The notes beneath the pieces were generated by a model. That model was not told the DNA's origin, ran no database searches, and saw nothing but the letters and a program-made list of their open reading frames with translations. The translations under genes and the position numbers were made by a program. A stretch of 64,000 nt of DNA from contig JAXMBL010000008.1 in assembly GCA_046349915.1 (NCBI GenBank), positions 124,001-188,000 of the forward strand, given 5' to 3'. Positions 53,428 to 63,015 of this stretch are shown here, piece by piece; positions within the stretch are counted from its first letter, which is position 1, and every line of letters starts with the position of its first letter. The DNA is from CAIXSC01 sp046349915 (GTDB lineage Bacteria; Planctomycetota; Planctomycetia; Pirellulales; Pirellulaceae).

Positions 53428-55818
53428 TTACTCCACGTAGACAAAGTCGCTGCTATTCAAGAGCACATGAGCGAGGTCGATGAACGCTTGCCGGTCCGCA
53501 TCGACGGCGTGCACGCCCTCAGCCCGATAGGCCTCGACGCGTTGTCGGACGAAGTCGTGCGCCTCTTGCACTCGTGATGGCGCCGGTGGACGCGACCACG
53601 CCGCCATCATCATGCTGGCGACGACGTCCGACGATCCACTTGGTTTGGCTCGCGAGCAATGGTCCACCAGATTCTCCGCCTGCTGCTCAATGAACTCGTC
53701 GTTCATCAGCAACAGCGCTTGAGTCGGTACGACGCTCTGTCCACGCTCGCCCACGCTGGTGGTGGTGGTGGGCGAGTCGAACAGCTCCATCATGGGCATC
53801 AGCAATTGCCGCTTGACATAAATGTACACGCTACGACGCCACTGAGCCGGTCCGTCGCGTTCGAGCACTGGCCACTTATTGCGTTGACTCGCATCCAACA
53901 ATTCGGGGCGAATCCGCGGCTTGACGCCGGGCCCGAAGAACTGCCGATTCAACGAACCGCTGGCGGCCAGCATCGAGTCGCGCAGCGTTTCGGCATCAAG
54001 CCGACGAGTGGGCATGTGCCAAAGCAGCCGATTCTCAGGGTCGACTCGACATGTCTTGTCCAATTCGCCCAGCTCGCCCGCCGTCGCGGCGACTCGCGTG
54101 TTTTCTTCGTCTAGCATCAACTGAGTGCTCACCGCACCCGACTGTCTATAGACAGACGAAGTGACGATCAAGCGATGCAACTGCTTCAATCTCCCTTCAT
54201 CCTCCATCAATCGAGCCGCGAGATAGTCGAGCAGTTCTGGATGAGTCGGCCGTTCGCCGCCCAAGCCGAAGTTGTTGGGCGTTGCGACCAATCCGCGACC
54301 AAAGTGATGTTGCCAAACTCGGTTGGCGAGCACTCGATAGGCGAGCGGGTTCTGGGGCGATGTGAGCCATTCCGCAAACGCTCGACGGCGCCCGCTGGTG
54401 CGAGCCATGGGGCCAGGTTGGGGGATCTCAAGCGGTGCGGTCGTCAACACTTGGGGCGCCGCAGGTTCGACTTCCGGCCCTCGTAGTTCAACGTTGCCAC
54501 GCCGCAACAGAAACGTGGGACCGACTTTTGCCGTCGTTTCCACGAAAGCCTGGATCGTCGGCAATGAGCCTTCTTCCCCTTTCTTAGGCGTCTTCGTGAG
54601 TGGGCCGCCTTGGAGCTCGCCTCCGTTGAAGACGGCTAACCAGCGGTAATAGTCTTCGCTGGTGATGGGATCAATCTTGTGATCGTGACAGCGAGCACAG
54701 CCGAGCGTTAGGCCGCAGAAGACGACAGCTGAGGTAGAGACGACGTCATCCAGTTGATCGAGTCGATATTGTTCGCGATCACGATCGTTCTTACCCACAT
54801 TGTCAGCATTGCTTGGGCCATGGGTGTTGAAGCCGGTGGCTATCAGCGAGTCGTCCGTGACATCATCGAGTTCGTCGCCCGCTAACTGCTCGGACACGAA
54901 ACGCGAGTACGATTTATCTTGGTTGAGCGTTTGGATAACGTAGTCTCGATACCGCCACGCGTTGGGGCGATCGAGATCATTGTGGAAACCACTGCTGTCC
55001 GCGTAACGAGCCAGGTCGAGCCAATGCCGGCCCCAACGTTCGCCATAGTGCGGACTCGCCAGCAATCGTTCGACCACTTCTTCATACGCGACACGACCCG
55101 CGAGAAATTCCTCGAGCTCGTCGATCGTTGGCGGGATTCCGATTAAGTCCAAATAGACTCGACGCAATAATACGGCAGGTGACGCAGGAGTCGACGGACG
55201 TAGACCGGCTTGCTCAAGCTTAGCCAAAATGAAGTGATCGATGCCGGTTCGCGTCCAGGTCGGATCACTCACCGCAGGTAACGATTGAGTCGATAGAGGT
55301 TGAAAAGCCCAATGCTCGCGCCGAGCTTGTTCGATGTTAATCGTATGGGTCGTTGTGCGTGGGGAGGCATCGGGAGGTGATGCCACTGAGTGACGTGGAT
55401 CGGGGGCGCCTCCTGCCACCCAGCGCTCGAAGTCGGCGACCACATGTGCCGGGAGTCGTTTGCTTGGCGGCATCTGAAAAGTCTCATGCTTGATCGCAGC
55501 GATCAGCAGGCTTTTTTCAACTTGACCCGGAACTACTGCCGGCCCACTTTCACCGCCACGAAGCAGGGATTCGCGAGTGTCGACGGCGAGTTCACCTTTG
55601 AGTTTGCCAGCGCGAGACGCTTCGACGGAGTGACAGCCATAGCATTCCGCAACCAGCACGGGACGAATTCTGCGTTCGAAAAAGTCGTCGTCGACCGAGC
55701 TAGAATCGGCGGCGTAGGCCGAGGAACGGACGTCTACACCTTGCGCTGAAAGCAGCAACAGCAAGAGTACTGCTTTGATTCGAGGGGCAACGTGGATGCT
55801 CGAGGGGCGATTCGACAT
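53428..55818 (-). CDS. Planctomycete cytochrome + DUF1549 + DUF1553 protein
   Basis: The 796-residue protein has a signal peptide (about 12-36). The cytochrome domain has CYGCH at 59-63, GGESGPAVVPG and late MPPSKRL. DUF1549 follows with ERWGRHWLDLARYADSSGF. The internal CARCHDHKIDP lies at about 374-378. A short variable segment leads to DUF1553 (YRVLANRVWQHHFGRGLV ... PTQALLLMNDEF ... LLNSSDFVYVE). It is paired with the DUF1501 gene at 4-nt spacing, the tightest of the five pairs. It has no inserted carbohydrate-binding-like domain, unlike the 28324 protein. Confidence 0.92.
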   Translation of the reverse strand: MSNRPSSIHVAPRIKAVLLLLLLSAQGVDVRSSAYAADSSSVDDDFFERRIRPVLVAECYGCHSVEASRAGKLKGELAVDTRESLLRGGESGPAVVPGQVEKSLLIAAIKHETFQMPPSKRLPAHVVADFERWVAGGAPDPRHSVASPPDASPRTTTHTINIEQARREHWAFQPLSTQSLPAVSDPTWTRTGIDHFILAKLEQAGLRPSTPASPAVLLRRVYLDLIGIPPTIDELEEFLAGRVAYEEVVERLLASPHYGERWGRHWLDLARYADSSGFHNDLDRPNAWRYRDYVIQTLNQDKSYSRFVSEQLAGDELDDVTDDSLIATGFNTHGPSNADNVGKNDRDREQYRLDQLDDVVSTSAVVFCGLTLGCARCHDHKIDPITSEDYYRWLAVFNGGELQGGPLTKTPKKGEEGSLPTIQAFVETTAKVGPTFLLRRGNVELRGPEVEPAAPQVLTTAPLEIPQPGPMARTSGRRRAFAEWLTSPQNPLAYRVLANRVWQHHFGRGLVATPNNFGLGGERPTHPELLDYLAARLMEDEGRLKQLHRLIVTSSVYRQSGAVSTQLMLDEENTRVAATAGELGELDKTCRVDPENRLLWHMPTRRLDAETLRDSMLAASGSLNRQFFGPGVKPRIRPELLDASQRNKWPVLERDGPAQWRRSVYIYVKRQLLMPMMELFDSPTTTTSVGERGQSVVPTQALLLMNDEFIEQQAENLVDHCSRAKPSGSSDVVASMMMAAWSRPPAPSRVQEAHDFVRQRVEAYRAEGVHAVDADRQAFIDLAHVLLNSSDFVYVE

Positions 55819-56299
55819 GGAGCAGTGACTAACATGAGGTAGGAGCGAACAGCGAATGTGAAGTTGATTCTAATCGTTCAATCGCGAGGTTTGGAGTGAG
55901 TATCGCCGCATCCCTGTAGCGGAACTCGCAAGAGTTCGGAGCGTCGCGAGCGAACTAAGCCGACATAGCTCGAAACGGTTGTTCAGCGTTGGCCGGAATT
56001 CGGTCGCGTCCCGCGACGATTCTCTTGCTGGCTAAGGCTAGTTCGTTGGCCGTGAGTCGGAATTCTTGCGAATTCCGCGATCGAATGGGCTAAGGAATTA
56101 CCAGAATTCGCTCGCCTAACGAAGAAAATCGGACATTTCACTCGCCAAAAATCCTGCTAAACCAGGGAAACCTTGACGTGTTCGCGGGGTTTACTCTGGT
56201 GAGTCCCTAACTGGCGACGACGTCTCGGCTTCGTTTGCCTCGTCAAGGAGCTCGCAGTTTTCGTCTAGGCCTTCGCATGTTCCCGTGGGGAGAGTGGTC
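55819..56299. other. Divergent intergenic region between two cytochrome genes
   Basis: The 481-bp gap lies between divergently transcribed cytochrome/DUF1549 genes. The centre is a diverged 149-bp-type element. From 56080 to 56299 I see only a leader with GGGGAGA before the ATG at 56300. No gene is supported. Confidence 0.55.
55916..56079. repeat. 149-bp MITE-like element, diverged longer copy 3
   Basis: It starts GTAGCGGAACTCGCAAGAG and ends CGGAATTCTTGCGAATTCCG like copies 1 and 2 (32876, 33043), and shares GGCTAGTTCGTTGGCC near the right end. The interior differs and is about 15 bp longer, and the last bases of the right end have decayed. It lies 23 kb from the tandem pair. Confidence 0.8.
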
Positions 56300-58906
56300 A
56301 TGGTTCGACAGCCAATGTCACATCAGGGGCATCGCCAGTCGCTCGATTCGGACTCTGGATTCTTGGTCCAAGGATTCTTGGTCGCACAGGCGATGCTCGT
56401 CGCTTGTATCGCACCGGTGTACGGGCAGACGCCCGAAACGCCTCGCTCACCGGCTGCTTCTACCATCTCTCCCGAGGACGCTGCATTCTTCGAACGGAAG
56501 ATCCGACCTGTGTTGGTCGCGGAATGCTATGCGTGTCATGCAACGGGTCGGAAGGAACCGCCACGTGGCGGATTAGCACTCGACTCTCGCAATGGGACTC
56601 GCAAAGGTGGCGATTCGGGTGTCGCCATCGTGCCCGGCAAGCCAGACGAAAGTCCCCTTTTGGCGGCTATAACTCACCGTGATCCCGAGTTTGCGATGCC
56701 GCCAAAAAAGAAACTCGACGATGCCATCGTCCGTGACTTTGAAGAGTGGATTCGACGAGGGGCGCCGGACACTCGACGGGATACGGTAAACACTACTGCA
56801 TCACAAATCGGACTAGCTCAGGGAAAAGACCATTGGGCTTTTCAATCTCCGCGAAAAGCAGAGGTTCCCAAGCCGAAGAACGCTTCTTGGCCGCGAACGG
56901 ACGTTGATCGATTCGTGTTGTCGGCACTTGAAGCTCAAGGATTGACACCGGTAGATGACGCTGAACCCCATGCACTGCTCCGCCGTCTGACATTCGACCT
57001 CACTGGCCTACCACCCACAACCGCTGAGTTGGACTTGTTGGCGAACACGAGCCCCGGAGCTTCTTATGAAGCGACCGTCGATCGCCTACTGGCGTCGCCT
57101 CAGTTCGGAGAGAAATGGGCGCGCCATTGGCTTGATGTCGCTCGTTATGCGGAAAGCACTGGCAAGACAGTCAATTTCGCTTATCCCCATGCCTGGCGCT
57201 ATCGCGACTATGTCATCGCGGCGTTCAATAGCGATAAGCCGTACGATGAATTCATACTCGAGCAATTGGCTGGCGACTTGTTACCGTCGGATGATCCTCA
57301 AGTGAAGGCGGAACGCCTGATCGCGACCGGCTTCCTTGCAATCGGCCCGAAGACGCTGAATGAACGAAGTGGTCTCAAATTTGAACTCGATGTCGTCGAC
57401 GAGCAGATCGATGTCGTCTCGCAGGCGTTCTTGGGACTGACGGCGGCTTGTGCTCGTTGCCACGACCACAAGTTCGACCCGATTCCTCAAACCGATTACT
57501 ACGCGCTGGCTGGCATCTTTCGTAGCACCGAGACTTGCTATGGAACGGTGTCGTTCATTAACGCGCAACGAGTTTCATCGCTGATGCCTTTGCCCGCGGA
57601 TGCCCAGGCGACGGTTCCCAGCCATCAACTCTCGGAATCGGAAAAGAACCGTATTGAACGGCAAATAAACACGGTGCGTGAGAGCATCCAGAACTCGAAG
57701 GATGGTCAGCAACGATTCTTCGCCTCGGGACAGTTATCGTTATTGCAGGCCCGATTAGATGGATACAACGCTGATGGTACTCCGAAGCTGCTAGCCATGG
57801 GGGTTCGTGACAAACCTCCCGGCCCTGAATCTCGTCGGTTTCGCGATCGATTCGGTGGGTTTGCCGGCTTCACGAACAACGGGTCGAGCACGATCGCCGA
57901 TAGTCCCGTATTTACCCGCGGCGAGTCAGATCAACCTGGGGAGACTCGAGTGCCGCGAGGAACGTTGAGTGTCCTGAGCAAAGAGCCACTCTCGATACCT
58001 TCATCAACCAGTGGGCGGAAAGAGTTGGCTCAGTGGATTGCCAGCCCTGACAACCCCCTGACCGCACGCGTGATGGTCAATCGAGTCTGGCTGCAACTTT
58101 TTGGACGAGGCTTAGTGCCTACGGCGGACGACTTTGGAATGGCGGGGCGTCCCCCCTCTCATCCAGAATTGCTCGACCACCTCGCCCTGCGATTCATGGA
58201 TGAGGGTTGGAGCGTCAAGAAACTGATCAAGTACATCGTGCTCAGTCATGCCTATCAGTTAAGCTCGCGCTCGCAGGCGCAGGCTCGCGAAATCGATCCC
58301 GACAATATTTGGTTGTGGCGAATGTCTCCACGCCGCCTCGATGCCGAATCTCTCCGAGACTCGATCCTGGCCGTCAGCGGACAGCTACAACTGACGCCTC
58401 CGCGAGGTTCAGTGGTATCGCAAGGAGGAGAAGGACCAGTAAGTCGCCCGCGATTGGGCGGCGACCCTGTCATGGCCGCGATTAACGACCCCCGCGACAC
58501 TCGCAGGTCCATCTATCTCCCCATCATTCGTGATAATCTGCCTGAGTCGCTAGCGCTGTTTGACGCCGCCGACCCTAGTCTGATCACTTCCGACCGCAAG
58601 CAGACGACGGTTCCCTCGCAAGGGCTATTCTTGTTGAACAATGCGTTTGTCCTACGAGCGTCGGATGCCGCGGCAGAAAAACTACTGACTCTTGATAGCG
58701 ACGCCGAGCGAGTGCAAATGGCCTATCGACAGTGTTACGGCAGGTCTCCGTCGCAGGCGGAAAGGACGGCCGCGATGACTTTCGTCGAGGATTATCAGGC
58801 CAAGGCTGCCGATGGGCGCTCAACCGCGTCGCGTCGAAAGCAAGAAACTTGGAGTGCCTTCTACCAAGCGCTACTCGCCAGCGCTGAGTTTCAACTTCGC
58901 CCCTGA
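56300..58906 (+). CDS. Planctomycete cytochrome + DUF1549 + DUF1553 protein
   Basis: The product is 868 residues from the ATG at 56300 (GGGGAGA about 8 nt upstream; a GTG 15 nt earlier is less likely). A hydrophobic segment at about 21-42 serves as signal. The cytochrome domain has CYACH at 76-80 and AMPPKKKL. DUF1549 follows with EKWARHWLDVARYAESTG. CARCHDHKFDP lies at 384-388. A coiled-coil-like stretch (SEKNRIERQINTVRESIQ) precedes DUF1553, which ends in LASAEFQLRP. It heads a two-gene operon with the DUF1501 gene 80 nt downstream and is divergent from the 53428 gene across 481 bp. Confidence 0.91.
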   Translation: MVRQPMSHQGHRQSLDSDSGFLVQGFLVAQAMLVACIAPVYGQTPETPRSPAASTISPEDAAFFERKIRPVLVAECYACHATGRKEPPRGGLALDSRNGTRKGGDSGVAIVPGKPDESPLLAAITHRDPEFAMPPKKKLDDAIVRDFEEWIRRGAPDTRRDTVNTTASQIGLAQGKDHWAFQSPRKAEVPKPKNASWPRTDVDRFVLSALEAQGLTPVDDAEPHALLRRLTFDLTGLPPTTAELDLLANTSPGASYEATVDRLLASPQFGEKWARHWLDVARYAESTGKTVNFAYPHAWRYRDYVIAAFNSDKPYDEFILEQLAGDLLPSDDPQVKAERLIATGFLAIGPKTLNERSGLKFELDVVDEQIDVVSQAFLGLTAACARCHDHKFDPIPQTDYYALAGIFRSTETCYGTVSFINAQRVSSLMPLPADAQATVPSHQLSESEKNRIERQINTVRESIQNSKDGQQRFFASGQLSLLQARLDGYNADGTPKLLAMGVRDKPPGPESRRFRDRFGGFAGFTNNGSSTIADSPVFTRGESDQPGETRVPRGTLSVLSKEPLSIPSSTSGRKELAQWIASPDNPLTARVMVNRVWLQLFGRGLVPTADDFGMAGRPPSHPELLDHLALRFMDEGWSVKKLIKYIVLSHAYQLSSRSQAQAREIDPDNIWLWRMSPRRLDAESLRDSILAVSGQLQLTPPRGSVVSQGGEGPVSRPRLGGDPVMAAINDPRDTRRSIYLPIIRDNLPESLALFDAADPSLITSDRKQTTVPSQGLFLLNNAFVLRASDAAAEKLLTLDSDAERVQMAYRQCYGRSPSQAERTAAMTFVEDYQAKAADGRSTASRRKQETWSAFYQALLASAEFQLRP

Positions 58907-58986
58907 TGGTCGGACGACGGGCAAAGTGCCTCTTCCACCAGCGGCCCCAACATAACAACGATCGCATCAGATTCAGGAACCAACCC

Positions 58987-60462
58987 ATGTTCACTCGACG
59001 CCAACTCCTGAAAACCAGCGCCACCGGGTTTGGGTATCTCGCCTTCGCCGCCCTCGCGCACGCGGAAGTGACGAAGTCCGATTCCGGAAAGGCCGCATCC
59101 GAGAAGAACAGCGCAACTGCCGGTAAACCACTCGCTCCGAAGAAGACGCATTTTGAACCTCGAGCAAAACGAGTGCTCTTTCTATGTATGGAAGGCGCCC
59201 CCAGCCATCTCGACACTTTCGATCCCAAGCCTCGGTTACGCGACGACGATGGAAAACCGGCGCCACGTGGTTTGGGAGGATTTCGCGGCGGAAAACTGTT
59301 CGCGTCCCCGTTTGAATTCTCGCAACACGGCGAGTCAGGTCTCTGGATGAGCTCGCTCTTCCCCCAACTCGCCAAGCATGCCGACAAACTCTGCATGCTC
59401 AACGGCATGCACACCGATCTTCCCAACCATGCGCAAGCTTTCTTGCAGATGCACTGCGGCTTATTTCAGTTTCCTCGACCGAGTATCGGCGCCTGGGTGC
59501 TCTACGGACTTGGGTCAAGCAACGAGAATCTTCCCGGGTTCGTCAGCATCAATCCACCTCAAACCAACGGCGGCGCCGCGAACTACGCTTCATCGTTCCT
59601 GCCCGCCGTTTATCAAGGAACTCGCATCGGACGTAGCGGTGGCGGCGCCGGTGAGCAAGTCAGCAATCTGAAGAATTCTCAGCGAAGTCGGGACGCTCAA
59701 CGCCACCAACTCGACTTCATCCAACAACTCAATCAGGCCGCGGGCGAATCATTGGGCGACGACGCTGAAGTCGAAGGACTGATCTCATCTTACGAGTTGG
59801 CGTTTCGCATGCAGGGAGAAATGCCTCGGATACTCGATCTCTCTCAAGAGACCGCTTCCACTTTAAGACAATATGGAATTGACGAGTCGCGATCTGGCGC
59901 CGGTCGCGGCGGACCGCTTCGCGGTCCGTTTGGCGGTTTTGCCCAGGGGGGCGTTGGCGGGGCCAATAGTTTCGGCCGCCAATGCCTCATCGCTCGACGA
60001 CTACTTGAAGCAGGCGTCCGCTTTGTTGAAGTCACGCTGGGAGGTTGGGATCATCATCGCAATCTGAAAGAGTCGCTAAGTAATAGTTGCGAATCGATCG
60101 ACCAACCGATTGCCGCCCTGCTCGCCGACCTCGATGCTCGCGGCCTCCTCCAGGATACATTGGTGCTGTGGGGCGGTGAGTTTGGTCGGACGCCACACGC
60201 TCAAGGAGATGGACGCGATCACAACCACAAAGGATTCACCATGTGGATGGCCGGTGGTGGAACTAAACGCGGTTTCGTCCACGGAAAAACCGACGAATAT
60301 GGCTACGAGGCGATCGAAGGGCGAGTGCATATGCACGACTGGCATGCCACGATTCTCCACCTCCTGGGACTCGACCACGAACGACTCACTTACCGCTACG
60401 CGGGCCGCGATATGCGACTGACCGACGTGAAAGGCAATGTCGTCCACGAAATTCTGGCTTGA
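58987..60462 (+). CDS. DUF1501 protein, Tat-type signal
   Basis: The product is 491 residues from the ATG at 58987 (AGGAACC about 8 nt upstream), placing TRRQLLKTSATG at the N-terminus before a hydrophobic stretch. Motifs are EGAPSHLDTFDPKP, RQCLIARRLLEAGVRFVEV, GGEFGRTPHAQ and GRDHNHKGFTMWM. A Gly-rich insert (about 295-325, RGGPLRGPFGGFAQGG) sits before the LARRL block and is not present in the other four copies here. Five nt after its stop a composite repeat A begins. Confidence 0.9.
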   Translation: MFTRRQLLKTSATGFGYLAFAALAHAEVTKSDSGKAASEKNSATAGKPLAPKKTHFEPRAKRVLFLCMEGAPSHLDTFDPKPRLRDDDGKPAPRGLGGFRGGKLFASPFEFSQHGESGLWMSSLFPQLAKHADKLCMLNGMHTDLPNHAQAFLQMHCGLFQFPRPSIGAWVLYGLGSSNENLPGFVSINPPQTNGGAANYASSFLPAVYQGTRIGRSGGGAGEQVSNLKNSQRSRDAQRHQLDFIQQLNQAAGESLGDDAEVEGLISSYELAFRMQGEMPRILDLSQETASTLRQYGIDESRSGAGRGGPLRGPFGGFAQGGVGGANSFGRQCLIARRLLEAGVRFVEVTLGGWDHHRNLKESLSNSCESIDQPIAALLADLDARGLLQDTLVLWGGEFGRTPHAQGDGRDHNHKGFTMWMAGGGTKRGFVHGKTDEYGYEAIEGRVHMHDWHATILHLLGLDHERLTYRYAGRDMRLTDVKGNVVHEILA

Positions 60463-60466
60463 GGAA

Positions 60467-60567
60467 GTAGCCATCTCGCTTCGCGAGATGATCCGCGGCA
60501 CCGCGTACTCGTATCGACATTGGTTTTGCCACGGAACGACACGGAAGTGCACTGAAGAAAAAGATGG
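60467..60567 (+). repeat. Composite repeat A: hairpin plus CACGGA box
   Basis: The hairpin ATCTCGC-TTC-GCGAGAT leads the unit at 60467-60508. After 17 nt a box follows (60526-60567) with TTGCCACGGAACGACACGGA and GTGCACTGAAGAAAAAGATG. It is directly downstream of the DUF1501 stop. Confidence 0.9.
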
Positions 60568-60587
60568 TGGGAAATTCTTGAGCGAGT

Positions 60588-60630
60588 CGGAGGTCGGAGG
60601 TGGAGATGGAGATGGAGGTGGAGATCTTTT
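60588..60630. repeat. Purine-rich GGAGRT repeat
   Basis: GGAGGT and GGAGAT hexamers repeat about seven times. The tract follows composite repeat A and precedes the 3' end of the GxxExxY gene. No function is evident. Confidence 0.7.
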
Positions 60631-60698
60631 TAGGGCATGGCATGCGTCGGGGTGGCAAGGGAAAAACCCCCCCGACATGGATCGTTTTTTTTATCGGG

Positions 60699-61067
60699 CT
60701 AGTAGATGAAACGCCTACAGTCGGCTTTGTCTCGGCCGAAATTGACCAACATGCCCACTCGAATGCCTGTTGCTTTCAAGAGATTCAACAGTTGAGCCTC
60801 GTCTCGAGAACAATACTGATCGGCGGTCTTCAGTTCCACCAGCACCGCTCCCTCGACCAACAGGTCCGCTTGATACTCGCCTACTGGTTGTCCCTTGTAA
60901 CGAACTTGAATCCGCGATTCCGTCTCCGCCTTCAGACCACGAGACGGCAACTCGACCTGCATCGCTCGTTGGTACACCTTCTCGAGGTAACCGTATCCCA
61001 ACTCTTTCCATACCTCGATAGCCGCCCCAATAATCTGCCCCGTAATCTCCTGATGCAGCAGTCCCAT
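60699..61067 (-). CDS. GxxExxY family protein
   Basis: The 122-residue protein opens IIGAAIEVWKELGYGYLEKVYQRAM, the GxxExxY signature (here GYGYLEKVYQ), and continues QVRYKGQPVGEYQADLLVEG and VLVELKTADQ, a PD-(D/E)XK-like core with Asp, Glu and Lys. It ends LNLLKATGIRVGMLVNFGR. The family is small, cytoplasmic and functionally undefined, frequent in planctomycetes and Bacteroidetes. AGAGGAGG lies just before the ATG on the minus strand. It is a solitary gene among repeats. Confidence 0.9.
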   Translation of the reverse strand: MGLLHQEITGQIIGAAIEVWKELGYGYLEKVYQRAMQVELPSRGLKAETESRIQVRYKGQPVGEYQADLLVEGAVLVELKTADQYCSRDEAQLLNLLKATGIRVGMLVNFGRDKADCRRFIY

Positions 61068-61259
61068 TTCAACCTCCTCTCACTCAATCATGCCTTCACT
61101 CACTTCAAGAAACTTGCGCCCCCTTTCCAACCCAGACAGCGAACCACCTACCAAGGTTCGCGCCTCGCAAGAGAAATAACTCCACAACTTTCTCACCCGT
61201 TCATCCTTCCGTGATCTTCAGTGTTTTTCCGTGGCAACCCTTCCTCGTCCCTGGCATTC
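61068..61259. repeat. Intergenic stretch with a lone CACGGA-type box
   Basis: The minus strand of 61207-61237 reads TTGCCACGGAAAAACACTGA followed by AGATCACGGAA, like the box of composite A but without the hairpin. No gene is seen. Confidence 0.6.
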
Positions 61260-62807
61260 CTACCGAGGTCCCACAACCCGCGGCACAAAGCCCGTGGCTT
61301 CTCCCGCCAGTTGGCGTTTGACCGAGTCGAGACGCTTGCGGATAAAACGGAGCGGCGGCATCGACTGACCAAATTGACCGTTGCCAAAGCCTGCGCCAGC
61401 GCCGGCGTTTTCTTGGCGAGCAGCAACCGCTCGTAACTCGGCCTTCAATGGCTCGCCGATCACCGCTTCCAAGGCCTCGACGCGTGCTACCATCTTGTCA
61501 CTTGTGAAAGTTGTCTCCAACTGTTCGTTCACGATCGCTAAATATCTCTGTTTGGTCTTCTCCACCGCAAACAATCGATCAATCAACCGGTTTTCGCCAG
61601 CGTGTGGATGGTGGATGCTCAATTCCACCAACTGCTCGGGGGTCCCCGCCGCGGGCCAAGTGGCCAGCGAGAGATCGAGGTCCCAAGGGATGAATACGAA
61701 GCGATTATTGGTTGGCTGGAGGTACAAATAAAAGTTGTGGCCATAACCGAGATAGCTATCGAGATTAGCTAGCAAGGCGTTTGCCGCGATAAACCGCAAG
61801 AAGGCGTCGACGTCCAAGTACTCCGCCGCCTGTTCCACGAAACTTGAATCTGAACTTTCATGGATTAGACGAGTGAACTCGATCAGGCGTTGCTGCTGAG
61901 ATGCCTGAGGTTCGTCCTCTGGTTGATACTTCGCGGAGTATGCCGGCCAGCGATCGCCAAGGAACGGTAATCCTCCACGCAGGCCCTCGGGCTTGAGCAA
62001 CATCCCTGTCGAGTCGGCGAAATGTCGCTTGAGAAACGCTTTGTTCACCTGCTCGACCAGCGTATACACGCCGACAAACTCGTCGGTGTATATGCCTGGA
62101 ACAGTTAGACTGAATTGTGCGAAGGTGGTGCGCGGCGCTGGCACTTGAGCCTCACGGAAATAACCGTAGGCGAACGACTCGCGAATGCGAGTTGGATCGC
62201 TGACTCCGCTATGCAGGTTGAGCATGGTGAGTCCGTCGAGCTTCTGGCCCTTCTTGTGGCGATTCAGGTCGAGCTTGAGCGACTTCTTCAAGGAGCGAGC
62301 GGCCGCCATGTACGTATAGTTTCCTTTATAGCGAATTCCTACCTCCGAGTAGCTTTGATCGTTCACTCGCAACTGTCCACTCGACCAAGGAAACTCGATG
62401 CCAAACGTGTTGCGATGAGTGTCGACAGAGTTGTTAGCCGCGGTAGCGTCGGTCTGTAGCTTGTCTGGCGTTGCGCGCGATGGAATTGTGGCCGGTTGTG
62501 ATTTGCTCTCGGTGCGGGGCGGAGTCGGTGGCCCGAAGCCTGCCCCTTCAGGACCACGTCCTCCAAAACCAGGGCCACCAAAACCGGGGGGACCAAAACC
62601 GGGGCGTGGCCGAGCTGGCATGAGGTTCGCGAATTGCCGCTCGCTCATTTCCAAATGGAAAGCCACCAGGGGCGTCGAAAACAATCGATCTCCCGGCAAC
62701 TGCTGGCTTTCCGCCGCGTTCAGCCAGTCCAAGTCCTCGATCAGGGATCCCGAGAACTGAGAAGATGCCGCTAGACACGCCAGAACACTGCGGCGCGAGA
62801 CGGTCAT
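61260..62807 (-). CDS. CotH-kinase-family secreted protein
   Basis: The 515-residue protein starts with an export-like MTVSRRSVLACLAASSQ (Tat-like RR). A Gly/Pro/Phe-rich segment (about 68-100; GFGPPGFGGPGFGG) follows. The CotH domain has SEVGIRYKGNYTYM, LDLNRHKKGQKLDGL, LNLHSGVSDPTRIRESFAY, VGVYTLVEQVNKAFLKRHF and the catalytic-like IPWDLDLSLATWP. CotH proteins are atypical protein kinases of spore coats and also occur widely in planctomycetes as secreted proteins. The Gly-rich segment recurs near the C-terminus in milder form (GAGAGFGNGQFG). It may modify envelope or matrix proteins; the target is unknown. Confidence 0.9.
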   Translation of the reverse strand: MTVSRRSVLACLAASSQFSGSLIEDLDWLNAAESQQLPGDRLFSTPLVAFHLEMSERQFANLMPARPRPGFGPPGFGGPGFGGRGPEGAGFGPPTPPRTESKSQPATIPSRATPDKLQTDATAANNSVDTHRNTFGIEFPWSSGQLRVNDQSYSEVGIRYKGNYTYMAAARSLKKSLKLDLNRHKKGQKLDGLTMLNLHSGVSDPTRIRESFAYGYFREAQVPAPRTTFAQFSLTVPGIYTDEFVGVYTLVEQVNKAFLKRHFADSTGMLLKPEGLRGGLPFLGDRWPAYSAKYQPEDEPQASQQQRLIEFTRLIHESSDSSFVEQAAEYLDVDAFLRFIAANALLANLDSYLGYGHNFYLYLQPTNNRFVFIPWDLDLSLATWPAAGTPEQLVELSIHHPHAGENRLIDRLFAVEKTKQRYLAIVNEQLETTFTSDKMVARVEALEAVIGEPLKAELRAVAARQENAGAGAGFGNGQFGQSMPPLRFIRKRLDSVKRQLAGEATGFVPRVVGPR

Positions 62808-62976
62808 GTGGTGGCTCTCTGCTTGGTGTGAAAAAGAAACCGTGGATGTTCCTTCTTCAACACGCGTGCCGCACTTGAGTTGCGTGAAGACGATCCGCGA
62901 ATCGAAATTGAACGGGTGCGAAAAGGCCGGGTTGCCAACAACCCGCTTCCACAGTGTGAACCGTGGATCTTCGTAC

Positions 62977-63000
62977 GCCGGGCTCCCTTCGGAGCCCGGC
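62977..63000 (-). repeat. Perfect 10-bp hairpin downstream of the lipoprotein gene
   Basis: GCCGGGCTCC-CTTC-GGAGCCCGGC lies 16 nt past the stop of the TTR-like lipoprotein gene on the minus strand. No T-tract follows, so it may be a stabilising hairpin or another REP-like unit rather than an intrinsic terminator. Confidence 0.7.
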
Positions 63001-63015
63001 CGAGCCCGCAGATAC

